Assembly: GCA_910578345.1 (NCBI GenBank)
Contig: CAJTRA010000001.1
Location: forward strand, 534,027 to 598,026
DNA: 64,000 nucleotides
Reading direction: 5' to 3'
DNA from: an uncultured Lachnospiraceae bacterium
GTDB lineage: Bacteria > Bacillota > Clostridia > Lachnospirales > Lachnospiraceae
Below, piece after piece: positions 16,397 through 25,518 of this stretch. How positions within the stretch are numbered: the stretch's first letter is position 1; each line of letters opens with the position of its first letter. Position numbers and translations under genes: made by a program. Under the pieces are notes generated by a model. It was not told the origin of the DNA, did no database searches, and saw only the letters and a list, made by a program, of their open reading frames with translations.

Positions 16397-18442
16397 TCAT
16401 GCTTTCTTCCTAAGCGGTCTGGCTAAAACTCTTACACCATATCCATCTATGGCAACCGTCGCATTCTCAGGCAACAATTCATCGTTTTCCAGATCACGCA
16501 CTGCCTCTGACATACCTATTTCAACCCTCTGTGTGGTATAATTCTCAACAAACAAGTATTCGTACTCCTCTGTTTCTCTGCTATGGATTGTGACGCCATA
16601 TGGCAGTTCATAGTGTCTGAGCGAAGAATTTTTAATCACATCGTCATAGAATGCATGCAGTAATTCTCCGCTGTCCCGGCACCCAATATAATATGCTGTA
16701 CCTTGTTTGTATTGATTTCTCAGGGCCGCTGCCTTTCCCCTGTAAAAATCGCTGCAATAGAATGCCAGGGGCTCTGCTGTCACCGGCGTAATCAACTCAC
16801 AATAATCGACTGCCTCATACTGGCTGTCATGAAAGCGCACTGTGTTCCTATCACCTGGATTCAAAGAATCAATCTCATCTGCAACCAGGCCGAAGACATC
16901 CTTTAATTTTCCCCCTGGGAAACCTCCAAGATAGCACAGATCCGTTTCGTTCACATAGCCGGTAATATAAGTTGCTATGACCGTTCCTCCGTTCGCCGTA
17001 TATTCCTCAATCTTTTTGATATCTTTCTCCGCTATGGAATAGAGCATCGGCAGCACCAAAATCTTATATTGTGATAGATCATGGCTCAGATCAATCACAT
17101 CCACATTGATCCCCCGCTTCCAGAATTCTTTGTAATGGTTAATGCATGTCCTCTTATATTTCTTATCCACATTCTGGAAACCTGCCGCGTCTTCGATTGC
17201 CCACCTGTTTCTGTAATCATAGACCACCGCCGCTTGCGCGTTTGTACGGCCGCCGGCAATTTCGTCAATCCGTTCTAATAAAATTCCCAGGTTCTTTACA
17301 TCTTCGAATACACGGCCTTCTGCTTTCCCATTATGATCGATCACTGCGCCGTGGAATTTCTCCATTCCGCCCCGGCCTTTTCTCCACTGAAAATACTGTA
17401 CGCTATCGCTTCCGTGAGCGACCGCCTGGATAGAAGATAATCTATGCATCCCCGGTCTCTTCAACTTACAAATATCAAACCAGTTCGTATTACTTGGTGT
17501 GCTCTCCATCAACAGAAACGGTTTCTGCTTCAACCCGCGGTGCAGATCATGGGCAAACGCAATGGAATAAGCCTCGATCACATCTCCCCGTTCACTGTGC
17601 CAGGTAGGATAACAATCCCATGAGATAACATCAACATAATTCCTCATATAGTTGTAATCCAAATGTTGATACGGTCCCATAAAATTCGTCGTAACAGGAA
17701 TCTGCGGCGTAAATTCTTTGACAGCAGCAATTTCCTCCTGCATAAAAGAAGTCGTCTGATAAGTGACAAATTCCTTCCAATCAAGAAAGAGTCCAGGCAG
17801 TACATCGTCAGGCTCCCCTGTTGCGGCCGGTGAATGGATCTGCTGCCAATCTGTCACCGTATGGCTCCAAAAACCTGTCCACCACGCATCGTTCAGCTTA
17901 CACAAGTCATTGTGGTATTTCTCCCTGAGCCAATCCCTGAATGCCTGCTGGCAAAGTTCACAATGACACTCGCCCCCGTATTCATTAGAAATATGCCACA
18001 GGATGATATTTTTCTGATCTTGATAGCGCTCGGCAATTCTCCTGTTGATATTTCTCACCTTTTCCCTATAAACAGGAGACGTAAAGCAATGATTATGCCG
18101 CAGGCCGTACTGCTGTTTCTGACCGTCTGTACCTACCCGCAGAACTTCCGGGTACTTCTCCGCCAGCCACCGCGGACGGGCGCCGCTTGGTGTCGCTAAT
18201 ATGATCTGGATCCCGTTGTTGGTAAGTTTCTCTACCACCTGATCGAAAAATGCAAAGTCATAGACTCCTTCTTCCGGTTCCAACAGCGACCAGGAAAAAA
18301 TACCCAGCGACACAACATTACAGTGTGCCTTCTTCATAAATTGTATATCCTCGTCCAGAATAGCCGGATACTTGATCCATTGTTCGGGATTATAGTCTGC
18401 CCCGTGCAAAAAGTGATGACAGGATGTCAAATACTGTTTCAT
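16397..18442 (-). CDS. Beta-galactosidase, glycoside hydrolase family 42
   Basis: This 681-residue cytoplasmic glycosidase has the GH42 layout: a TIM barrel up to about residue 390, a trimerisation domain, and a short C-terminal beta domain. The acid/base glutamate is in WHISNEYGG, and the nucleophile glutamate is in LLMESTPSNTNW. No signal peptide is present, so substrates such as beta-galactosides must be imported. The ribosome site AGGAGGGG is close to the ATG. It begins 42 bases after uvrC ends, so it may be co-transcribed with uvrC, but functionally it is out of place between uvrC and hprK. Confidence 0.93.
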   Translation of the reverse strand: MKQYLTSCHHFLHGADYNPEQWIKYPAILDEDIQFMKKAHCNVVSLGIFSWSLLEPEEGVYDFAFFDQVVEKLTNNGIQIILATPSGARPRWLAEKYPEVLRVGTDGQKQQYGLRHNHCFTSPVYREKVRNINRRIAERYQDQKNIILWHISNEYGGECHCELCQQAFRDWLREKYHNDLCKLNDAWWTGFWSHTVTDWQQIHSPAATGEPDDVLPGLFLDWKEFVTYQTTSFMQEEIAAVKEFTPQIPVTTNFMGPYQHLDYNYMRNYVDVISWDCYPTWHSERGDVIEAYSIAFAHDLHRGLKQKPFLLMESTPSNTNWFDICKLKRPGMHRLSSIQAVAHGSDSVQYFQWRKGRGGMEKFHGAVIDHNGKAEGRVFEDVKNLGILLERIDEIAGGRTNAQAAVVYDYRNRWAIEDAAGFQNVDKKYKRTCINHYKEFWKRGINVDVIDLSHDLSQYKILVLPMLYSIAEKDIKKIEEYTANGGTVIATYITGYVNETDLCYLGGFPGGKLKDVFGLVADEIDSLNPGDRNTVRFHDSQYEAVDYCELITPVTAEPLAFYCSDFYRGKAAALRNQYKQGTAYYIGCRDSGELLHAFYDDVIKNSSLRHYELPYGVTIHSRETEEYEYLFVENYTTQRVEIGMSEAVRDLENDELLPENATVAIDGYGVRVLARPLRKKA

Positions 18443-18484
18443 GTTTTCCCCTCCTTTTGCTGTTTCTGATGTTTATGCCGGTTT

Positions 18485-20356
18485 TCATCCCTCCGCCTCC
18501 GCCCGGAAAAACTCATAAATCTGCTTTCCAATATGCTCCGGGATCTCCGGCACCTGACAGAGCTGCTCCACACTGGCTTCCTTAACTTCCCTGATGGAGC
18601 CAAAATGACGCATCAATGCCTTGCGTCTGGCCGGCCCTACGCCAGGGATCTCATCTAACACAGACTTCACCTGCGCTTTAGAGCGCAGGGAACGGTGATA
18701 CTCTATCGCAAATCGATGCGCTTCGTCCTGAATCCTTGTAATCAATTTGAAGCCCTCTGAATGCGTATCAATCGGAATCTCCACATTATGATAATACAAT
18801 CCTCTGGTACGGTGGTTATCATCCTTCACCATGCCGCAGACAGGAATGTCCAGATGCAGCTCTTCCAATACCTGCAGCGCAATGTTAACCTGGCCTCTGC
18901 CGCCATCCATCAGAAGCAGATCTGGGAATTTCGTAAAACTGCCAAATTCATGATCGACCTCTTTGCGGTTTAGCTCCTCCTTTTCTTCTAAACCATGAAT
19001 AAACCGCCTGGTCAGAACTTCCTTCATGCAGGCATAGTCGTCCGGGCCAGATACAGACTGAATGCGGAATTTACGGTAATCACTGCGTTTTGCCTTCCCT
19101 TTTTCGAATACCACCATCGATCCCACATTTGCAAATCCACTGATATTAGAAATATCAAAGGCCTCCATCCGGCTCACATGCTCCAAATCAAGCAGTGCGG
19201 CAATCTCCTTCACCGCGCCGATCGTTCTTCCCTCTTCACGCTTCATACGCTCCTTATCCTGACTCAGGACAAGATGTGCATTCTGAGCCGCCAGTTCCAC
19301 CAGTTTTTCTTTCGTTCCCTTCTTCGGCACGCGGATATAAACCCGGCCTCCTTTACGGCTGCTCAGCCATTTCTCCAGGATTCCGACATCCGCAATCTCT
19401 TCCTGCAGCATCAGCTCCCGCGGTATGTAGGGTGTGCCGGCATAAAACTGTTTCACGAAATCTAACAGAATCTGCGCCGTATCGTATCCTTCCACATGCG
19501 TCATATAGAAATGTTCTCTGCCAATTAACTTACCATCGCGCACAAAAAAGACCTGCACCACAGCATCCGTCTCATCCTTGGCCAATGCCAGAATATCCTT
19601 ATCCTCTCCTGCACTGTCCGTGATTTTCTGTTTCTGCGCCACACTTTTGACACTGTTATAGAGATCCCGGTAGCGAATTGCTTCTTCAAAATCAAGATTT
19701 TCTGACGCATTCGTCATTTTTTCTTCCAGATCTTTCAGTAAAGGTTTATAATTGCCGTTCAGGAAATCCAATGCCTGCTCAATATGCGTATGATACTCTT
19801 CTTTGCTGATATATCCCTGACAGGGCGCCAGACACTGCTTAATATGATAATTCAGGCACGGTCTCTCCAGTCCGATATCCCGCGGCAGTCTCCGGTTGCA
19901 GGTCTTTAATTGATACAGCTTATTCATCAGGTCAATCGTATCCTTAACTGATGCCGCACTCGTATAGGGGCCAAAATATTTGGAACGGTCTTTCTTCATT
20001 TCCCTGGAAAAAAGAACTCTTGGATACTCTTCCCCCATAGTCACTTTGATATAAGGGTAAGTCTTGTCGTCTTTGAGCATCGTGTTATATTTGGGACTGT
20101 ATTCCTTGATCAGATTGTTCTCTAAGACCAGCGCTTCCAGCTCAGAATCTGTCACGATATATTCAAAGCGTGCGATCTGTGCAACCATCTTGTCAATTTG
20201 CGGTCCTCTTCCTACAATCTTGCGGAAATAAGAACGCACTCTGTTATGAAGATTGACTGCCTTACCGACATAAATGATCGTATCTCCTTCATCATGCATA
20301 AGATAGACGCCTGGAGCATTCGGAAGTTTCTTTAATTCTTCTTCGAAGTTAAACAT
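18485..20356 (-). CDS. uvrC: Excinuclease ABC subunit C
   Basis: UvrC makes the two incisions around DNA damage in nucleotide excision repair with UvrA and UvrB. The N-terminal GIY-YIG nuclease is seen as PGVYLMHD followed by YVGKAVNLHNRVRSYF. The UVR domain (residues about 200-240) has DFEEAIRYRDL. The C-terminal RNase-H-like nuclease has the aspartates of EAFDISNISG and LLMDGGRGQ, and two helix-hairpin-helix motifs end the protein (IPGVGPARRKAL). The 623-residue length is standard. Confidence 0.96.
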   Translation of the reverse strand: MFNFEEELKKLPNAPGVYLMHDEGDTIIYVGKAVNLHNRVRSYFRKIVGRGPQIDKMVAQIARFEYIVTDSELEALVLENNLIKEYSPKYNTMLKDDKTYPYIKVTMGEEYPRVLFSREMKKDRSKYFGPYTSAASVKDTIDLMNKLYQLKTCNRRLPRDIGLERPCLNYHIKQCLAPCQGYISKEEYHTHIEQALDFLNGNYKPLLKDLEEKMTNASENLDFEEAIRYRDLYNSVKSVAQKQKITDSAGEDKDILALAKDETDAVVQVFFVRDGKLIGREHFYMTHVEGYDTAQILLDFVKQFYAGTPYIPRELMLQEEIADVGILEKWLSSRKGGRVYIRVPKKGTKEKLVELAAQNAHLVLSQDKERMKREEGRTIGAVKEIAALLDLEHVSRMEAFDISNISGFANVGSMVVFEKGKAKRSDYRKFRIQSVSGPDDYACMKEVLTRRFIHGLEEKEELNRKEVDHEFGSFTKFPDLLLMDGGRGQVNIALQVLEELHLDIPVCGMVKDDNHRTRGLYYHNVEIPIDTHSEGFKLITRIQDEAHRFAIEYHRSLRSKAQVKSVLDEIPGVGPARRKALMRHFGSIREVKEASVEQLCQVPEIPEHIGKQIYEFFRAEAEG

Positions 20357-20377
20357 AGCATGGTTTCCTTACAAGAC

Positions 20378-20411
20378 GAGGCAAAGTCAGCTTCAGATAT
20401 GACTTTGCCTC
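20378..20411 (-). terminator. Stem-loop after ftsH, likely terminator
   Basis: GAGGCAAAGTCA and TGACTTTGCCTC form a perfect 12-bp stem around a 10-base loop. The tail on the minus strand (GTCTTGT) is only moderately T-rich, so termination may be partial and allow some read-through into uvrC. Confidence 0.6.
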
Positions 20412-20423
20412 TTATTCTTTGAT

Positions 20424-22772
20424 TCAGTGTTTATGATCATCCTTTGGCTCCGGCGCCTGGGAGAACACACCCCGGTTCTCTGGAGGCGGCTGATATGGCG
20501 GTCTCCATGGCTGTTCTGGCGCTGTCCGTTCCGGCGCTTTGTCCTGCCCGGATATCGGCTGCCCCTGCACCGGATCTCCTTCCGGGTCTATCTGTCCCTG
20601 TGAGGGATTCCCAATAGGCGGCTGAATCTGTACCTCTCTCTGTTGTATTGGCGGCTGGCTATGGGAACGATCCTGTTCTCCCGGCTGCCAGTCTTGCACT
20701 GCCTGCCGATCCTGTTCTCCCTCACTCTGTGGCGGCTTTGGCACAGAATTATGTTCCGCGGGTGCCGTCATCTTTGATCCTGCGTTTCTTTCCTCTTTGT
20801 CTTCTTCCGGTTCCGGAATTCCCTTTTCCTTGCGGTAGATCTTCATAAATTCCTTGCCGGTGATCGTCTCCTTCTCGATCAGGTACGCCGCCAGCTTATC
20901 CATGATCTCGCGGTTTTCCTTCAACAGTTTCTTCGCCTGCTTATAGCTGTCACGCAGCATCTTCATAACTTCCGTATCAATATCTGCCGCTGTCACATCA
21001 GAACAAGTCAGGGATGCTCTGCCGTCCAGATACTGACTCTCCACTGTCGCCAGTCCCATCAGACCAAATTTCTTACTCATGCCGAAGCGAGTGATCATAT
21101 TGCGCGCAATACTGGTAGCCTGCTCAATATCATTGGCCGCACCTGTCGTAACGGTGTCAAAGACAATCTCCTCCGCCGCCCGGCCGCCCAGAAGCCCTAC
21201 CAGACGCTCCCGCAGTTCAGCCTCTGTATTTAAGTATTTCTCTTCTTCCGGCACATGCATCACGTAGCCCAGCGCTCCCATGGTCCTTGGGACAATCGTG
21301 ATCTTCTGCACCGGTTCCGAATTCTTCTGTAATGCACTGATCAGCGCATGGCCTACTTCATGATAGGAGACGATTTTGCGTTCTTCCTTACTCATGATGC
21401 GGTCTTTCTTCTCTTTCCCGACAAGCACCTGCTCCACTGCATCAAACAGATCCTTCTGATTCACATACTCTCTGCCCGTCTTAACTGCATTGATAGCCGC
21501 CTCATTGATCATATTCGCCAGATCAGAACCTACCGCGCCGGAAGTCGCCAGCGCGATCTCATTCAGATCCACTGTTTCATCCATCCGCACATCTTTGGCA
21601 TGTACTTTCAGGATTTCCACACGGCCTTTCAAGTCCGGCTTATCTACGATGATCCTCCTGTCGAAACGTCCCGGACGCAGAAGCGCTTTATCCAGAATCT
21701 CCGGTCTGTTGGTAGCTGCCAGAATGATAATTCCCTTCCTGCCGTCAAAACCGTCCATCTCAGACAGAAGCTGATTCAGCGTCTGTTCCCGTTCTTCATT
21801 GCCGCCGCCGTATTTGGAATCCCTGCTGCGTCCAATGGCATCAATCTCATCGATAAACACGATACAGGGAGCATTCTTCTCCGCTTCTTTAAAAAGATCC
21901 CTCACGCGGGACGCACCCACGCCCACGTATAATTCTATAAAGTCTGAACCAGACAGGGAGAAGAAAGGCACATGCGCCTCTCCTGCCACTGCCTTGGCAA
22001 GCAGCGTCTTACCTGTACCAGGCGGGCCCACCAAAAGCGCACCTTTCGGCAGCCTTGCGCCAATCTTGGCATATTTACCAGGATTGTGCAAAAAATCTAC
22101 GACCTCAACCAAGGATTCCTTGGCTTCATCCTCTCCGGCTACATCTTTAAACGTGATGCCCGTCTCTTTCTGTACATAGGCTTTGGCAGTGCTCTTACCG
22201 ACTCCCATCGGACCGCCTTTGCCGCCCATTCTTCTAAATAACAGACTCATCAGTCCCCACATCAGAAGGATCGGAAGAACATAATAGAGCAGCACCGTCA
22301 TTATAATGCTGGAACTGTCAGAGGTTGGTTTCTTAATCTCGATATTCTTCGCCAGAAGACGCTTCGTCAAAGTGTCGTCGTCTTCCATCTTGCCAGTAAA
22401 ATAAGTCATTGTCCCCAAACTATAACCATATGCAAAAGGAGACTTTGATTCTGTCTGTTTCGGATAAATGACAACTCTGTCGGATTCCACAGTAACGCTC
22501 TCAATCTCTTCTTTCTCGATCATTTCGATAAAAGCATTATAGGAAATCTCCTGATTGGTCGCCCCGGTCATCATCTTCATAAACATACTGATACATAGAA
22601 GCGTAACGACCGCCGCCACCGCCAGCATGATCAGACTCTGTTTCCGGGGATCCCCACCGTTACCGCCCGGTCCGCCTGGGCCGCCAGACCCGTTGGGGCC
22701 TCCGTTATTGCCTGGGCCGCCAGGTCCGTTCGGACCCCGGCCGCCGTCATATTGGTTTAAATTATCATCCAT
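20424..22772 (-). CDS. ftsH: ATP-dependent zinc metalloprotease FtsH
   Basis: FtsH is a membrane-bound AAA protease that degrades misassembled membrane proteins and short-lived regulators. Two membrane helices lie near residues 47-68 and 157-178. The AAA module has Walker A GPPGTGKT and Walker B IVFIDEIDA, and the protease has zinc motif HEVGH. It is unusually long at 782 residues. It has about 45 Gly/Asn/Pro-rich residues before the first helix and a C-terminal tail of roughly 135 residues rich in Pro, Gln and Glu. The ribosome site GAGG lies 9 bases before the ATG. Confidence 0.96.
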   Translation of the reverse strand: MDDNLNQYDGGRGPNGPGGPGNNGGPNGSGGPGGPGGNGGDPRKQSLIMLAVAAVVTLLCISMFMKMMTGATNQEISYNAFIEMIEKEEIESVTVESDRVVIYPKQTESKSPFAYGYSLGTMTYFTGKMEDDDTLTKRLLAKNIEIKKPTSDSSSIIMTVLLYYVLPILLMWGLMSLLFRRMGGKGGPMGVGKSTAKAYVQKETGITFKDVAGEDEAKESLVEVVDFLHNPGKYAKIGARLPKGALLVGPPGTGKTLLAKAVAGEAHVPFFSLSGSDFIELYVGVGASRVRDLFKEAEKNAPCIVFIDEIDAIGRSRDSKYGGGNEEREQTLNQLLSEMDGFDGRKGIIILAATNRPEILDKALLRPGRFDRRIIVDKPDLKGRVEILKVHAKDVRMDETVDLNEIALATSGAVGSDLANMINEAAINAVKTGREYVNQKDLFDAVEQVLVGKEKKDRIMSKEERKIVSYHEVGHALISALQKNSEPVQKITIVPRTMGALGYVMHVPEEEKYLNTEAELRERLVGLLGGRAAEEIVFDTVTTGAANDIEQATSIARNMITRFGMSKKFGLMGLATVESQYLDGRASLTCSDVTAADIDTEVMKMLRDSYKQAKKLLKENREIMDKLAAYLIEKETITGKEFMKIYRKEKGIPEPEEDKEERNAGSKMTAPAEHNSVPKPPQSEGEQDRQAVQDWQPGEQDRSHSQPPIQQREVQIQPPIGNPSQGQIDPEGDPVQGQPISGQDKAPERTAPEQPWRPPYQPPPENRGVFSQAPEPKDDHKH

Positions 22773-22797
22773 GAGGAATCCTCACTTTCTATTTTAC

Positions 22798-22964
22798 GCA
22801 GAATGGCCTGCTGGCAGGCCTTCTGCACAATTGACTTCTCTGCTCCCTCTACCCCGCAGTGCACGCTCGTTTCCGCTTCGCTCCATCTCGCTCACGGGCT
22901 TCGCCCTATGAAAATACAATTCTCCAAAATGGCCTGCAAGCAGTCCTTCTGTCGAATTGTATTT
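22798..22964. repeat. Palindromic REP-like element upstream of ftsH
   Basis: Two imperfect copies of a hairpin unit lie about 125 bp apart. At 22798-22826, GCAGAA and GGCCTGC pair with GCAGGCC and TTCTGC around a 2-base loop. At 22925-22951 there is a weaker copy, itself enclosed by a perfect 11-bp inverted repeat (AAATACAATTC at 22912-22922 and GAATTGTATTT at 22954-22964). The DNA between contains the GC-rich stretch with GCTTCGCTCC and GGGCTTCGCCC. The remaining intergenic DNA to 23364 contains only the pyrG promoter and leader. Confidence 0.6.
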
Positions 22965-23245
22965 CCGCACTGCTCATTGCCACCATGTACATTATAAAAA
23001 AGGTGCAATTATAAATCAATAAGTGAATTATGAATTTACGGACACAAGTATTAAAGAATTATAAAGTTTCTTTAACTGCATTCCTTAACAGTATAGCTGT
23101 TTTCTCTCCTAAAATCAAGGAATCCCATTTTCCACATGGAGAGCGGCCGGTTGATCTTTTGCTCCTATGCAAATAAGACTGCCCATAGTTCCATTATTTT
23201 ATCAATTTTTCAACTTATCAGTAGATTTTTTCTTTCCTTCCATTG

Positions 23246-23251
23246 TATAAT
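23246..23251 (+). promoter_or_regulatory. Probable -10 box of pyrG
   Basis: TATAAT with a poor -35 region (TAGATT, 18 bases upstream). It leaves a leader of about 105 bases holding short inverted repeats (GGCAG/CTGCC, GTCC/GGAC, ACAGGCCTGT). I see no convincing terminator in it, so attenuation of pyrG is not established. Confidence 0.4.
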
Positions 23252-23364
23252 GATTTTATATTGTTTTTTGGCAGTCGTCCCGGCAAGTCCTTACAGAGTC
23301 CAATGGACAGGCCTGTTTTAGCTGGCTGCCCACGGAGTCATAGTTCGCAGATTTAGAGAAAGGC

Positions 23365-24990
23365 ATGGACAAAAGAATGGCAGTTAAATATGTATTCGTA
23401 ACAGGTGGTGTTGTGTCAGGTCTCGGTAAGGGCATCACAGCCGCTTCTTTAGGAAGATTATTAAAGGCGCGGGGCTACAAAGTCACAATGCAGAAGTTCG
23501 ACCCCTATATCAATATTGACCCAGGCACGATGAATCCGATCCAGCACGGCGAGGTATTCGTCACAGAAGACGGTACGGAGACCGACCTGGATCTGGGGCA
23601 TTATGAACGTTTCATCGATGAGAATCTTGGCAAAAATTCCAATGTGACCACCGGTAAGGTCTACTGGTCGGTTCTGCAGAAAGAACGGCGCGGCGATTAT
23701 GGCGGCGGCACCGTACAGGTGATTCCGCATATCACGAATGAGATCAAGAGCCGCTTCTATCGCAATTTTACCGATGAGGAGACCAGGATCGCCATTATCG
23801 AGGTGGGCGGCACGGTGGGCGATATTGAGAGTCAGCCTTTCTTGGAGTCCATCCGTCAGTTCCAGCATGAAGTTGGACGTGACAATGCGATCCTGATCCA
23901 CGTGACCCTGATCCCCTATCTGAGCGCTTCCCAGGAGATGAAGACGAAGCCTACCCAGGCAAGCGTCAAGGAACTGCAAGGCATGGGCATCCAGCCGGAC
24001 ATTATCGTATGCCGCAGTGAACACCCCCTGGATCAGGGATTGAAGGATAAGATCGCACTCTTCTGTAATGTTCCCAGTAACCGGGTACTGCAGAACCTGG
24101 ACGTGGAGCATCTATATGAGGCGCCGCTTGCCATGGAAAAAGAACATCTGGCACAGGTAGCCTGCGAATGTCTGAAATTAGAATGCCCGGAACCCGATCT
24201 GACAGACTGGACCGCCATGGTAGAGTCTCTCAGATGTCCTACCGATGAAGTGACCGTAGCTCTTGTCGGCAAATATACGCAGCTCCATGACGCTTATATC
24301 AGCGTAGTGGAAGCGTTGAAGCATGGCGGTATTTCCAATCACTGTGTCGTCAATATCCGCTGGGTAGATTCCGAGACAGTTACCGCAGAGAATGTGGATG
24401 AACTTTTGGCCGGCGTAAACGGCGTGCTGGTGCCGGGCGGTTTCGGCGACAGAGGGATCGATGGTAAGATTTACGCCATTACTTACGCCAGAATCAATAA
24501 GATCCCCTTCCTTGGACTCTGCCTCGGTATGCAGCTTGCAATCGTAGAATTTGCAAGAAACGTGCTCTCCTATAATGATGCACACAGCATAGAGCTGGAT
24601 CCTTCCACCACCCATCCTGTCATCGCACTGATGCCGGATCAAAACGGTGTAGAAGACATTGGCGGCACTCTGCGCCTCGGTTCTTATCCATGTGTACTGG
24701 ACAAGACTTCCAGGGCTTATACCCTGTATGGCGAAGAGACGATTCACGAAAGGCATCGCCACCGCTATGAAGTCAACAATGACTACCGTGCCGTGCTCAC
24801 AGAGAAAGGCATGAAGCTGTCAGGATTGTCCCCAGACGGCCGCATTGTAGAGATGTGTGAACTTCCAGATCACCCCTTCTTCCTTGCGACCCAGGCGCAC
24901 CCGGAATTAAAGTCCAGGCCAAACAGGCCGCATCCACTGTTTAAGGGATTCGTGGAAGCAACGCTGGCGAATAAGCACAGTCAGGATTAA
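23365..24990 (+). CDS. pyrG: CTP synthase
   Basis: This enzyme makes CTP from UTP, ATP and glutamine, the last step of de novo pyrimidine nucleotide synthesis. The N-terminal synthetase domain begins KYVFVTGGVVSGLGKG. The C-terminal glutaminase has GLCLGMQLA with the nucleophilic cysteine and the HPE motif in AQAHPELKSRP. The ATG at 23365 lies only one base after AAAGG; the ATG at 23377 (MAVKYVFV) gives the usual family N-terminus with a long 13-base spacing, so the exact start is uncertain. The gene stands alone between divergent neighbours and ends at a terminator. Confidence 0.95.
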   Translation: MDKRMAVKYVFVTGGVVSGLGKGITAASLGRLLKARGYKVTMQKFDPYINIDPGTMNPIQHGEVFVTEDGTETDLDLGHYERFIDENLGKNSNVTTGKVYWSVLQKERRGDYGGGTVQVIPHITNEIKSRFYRNFTDEETRIAIIEVGGTVGDIESQPFLESIRQFQHEVGRDNAILIHVTLIPYLSASQEMKTKPTQASVKELQGMGIQPDIIVCRSEHPLDQGLKDKIALFCNVPSNRVLQNLDVEHLYEAPLAMEKEHLAQVACECLKLECPEPDLTDWTAMVESLRCPTDEVTVALVGKYTQLHDAYISVVEALKHGGISNHCVVNIRWVDSETVTAENVDELLAGVNGVLVPGGFGDRGIDGKIYAITYARINKIPFLGLCLGMQLAIVEFARNVLSYNDAHSIELDPSTTHPVIALMPDQNGVEDIGGTLRLGSYPCVLDKTSRAYTLYGEETIHERHRHRYEVNNDYRAVLTEKGMKLSGLSPDGRIVEMCELPDHPFFLATQAHPELKSRPNRPHPLFKGFVEATLANKHSQD

Positions 24991-25049
24991 AGTGCAAAAA
25001 CCACCCTATTGACGGGAACCTGAATTGACGGATCATTATTATAGAAGAA

Positions 25050-25085
25050 AGGCAGAGACCACGGCGGCGGTTTCTGCCTCTTTTA
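25050..25085 (+). terminator. Terminator of pyrG
   Basis: AGGCAGAGACC pairs with GGTTTCTGCCT with one G-U pair, around an 8-base loop, followed by CTTTT. Confidence 0.85.
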
Positions 25086-25159
25086 TATAATTTTCTCCCT
25101 GTTTATTGTGCTCGCGCTTATTCCATATTCCATGATTGTCATAGAAACCCCGACATTTC

Positions 25160-25405
25160 TCACCGGATAGCCACAAGGTGCCGTGCCAGATCCCGGTCCT
25201 TCTTATCTACATAAAAGGAATATTGGAATTTCATCCGGTCTTTTCCCATACTTCCCAATCTGGCTGTATCTATCACATTTCTCTGTAAGGTCTCTTTGAC
25301 CTTGATCTTATAGGCAATGTTGTGCTCCGCAAATATTTCCTGTATCTTCTCCTTCTGTCTGCTGTCGCTGACTGTGATAACCTTCTCTCTTCTAAAAAAG
25401 TTCAT
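25160..25405 (-). CDS. Small protein of unknown function, 81 residues
   Basis: I do not recognise the family. The protein has no membrane helix or signal. Its predicted beta-alpha-beta pattern, ending YSFYVDKKDRDLARHLV, resembles the small ferredoxin-like fold of DUF2007-type putative signalling proteins, but that is only a resemblance. Its ATG has AAGGAG 8 bases upstream and overlaps the stop codon of a 30-codon ORF in the arrangement ATGA. It lies 113 bases downstream of the histidine kinase gene in the same direction. Confidence 0.6.
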   Translation of the reverse strand: MNFFRREKVITVSDSRQKEKIQEIFAEHNIAYKIKVKETLQRNVIDTARLGSMGKDRMKFQYSFYVDKKDRDLARHLVAIR

Positions 25406-25494
25406 GCAGGCCTCTCCTTCTGTATCATTTCCTGTTCTACGTCTGCTACCCTATCCCAAAATTTCTCATCATAATACTCCAATACCTTTTCCAT
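25402..25494 (-). CDS. Small ORF, 30 residues, coupled to the following gene
   Basis: On the minus strand an ATG at 25494 opens a 30-codon frame starting MEKVLEYYDEKFW and ending MIQKERPA. Its TGA overlaps the ATG of the 81-residue protein, typical of translational coupling. The peptide is charged and probably amphipathic. No strong ribosome site precedes it, and it is too short for a family assignment. Confidence 0.4.
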   Translation of the reverse strand: MEKVLEYYDEKFWDRVADVEQEMIQKERPA

Positions 25495-25518
25495 ATTACA
25501 ATGCGCCCGGTAATTTTT

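Noticed and set aside
23258..23364. pyrG attenuator
   Set aside because: Only short inverted repeats are present, with no hairpin plus T run, so a regulatory terminator cannot be supported.
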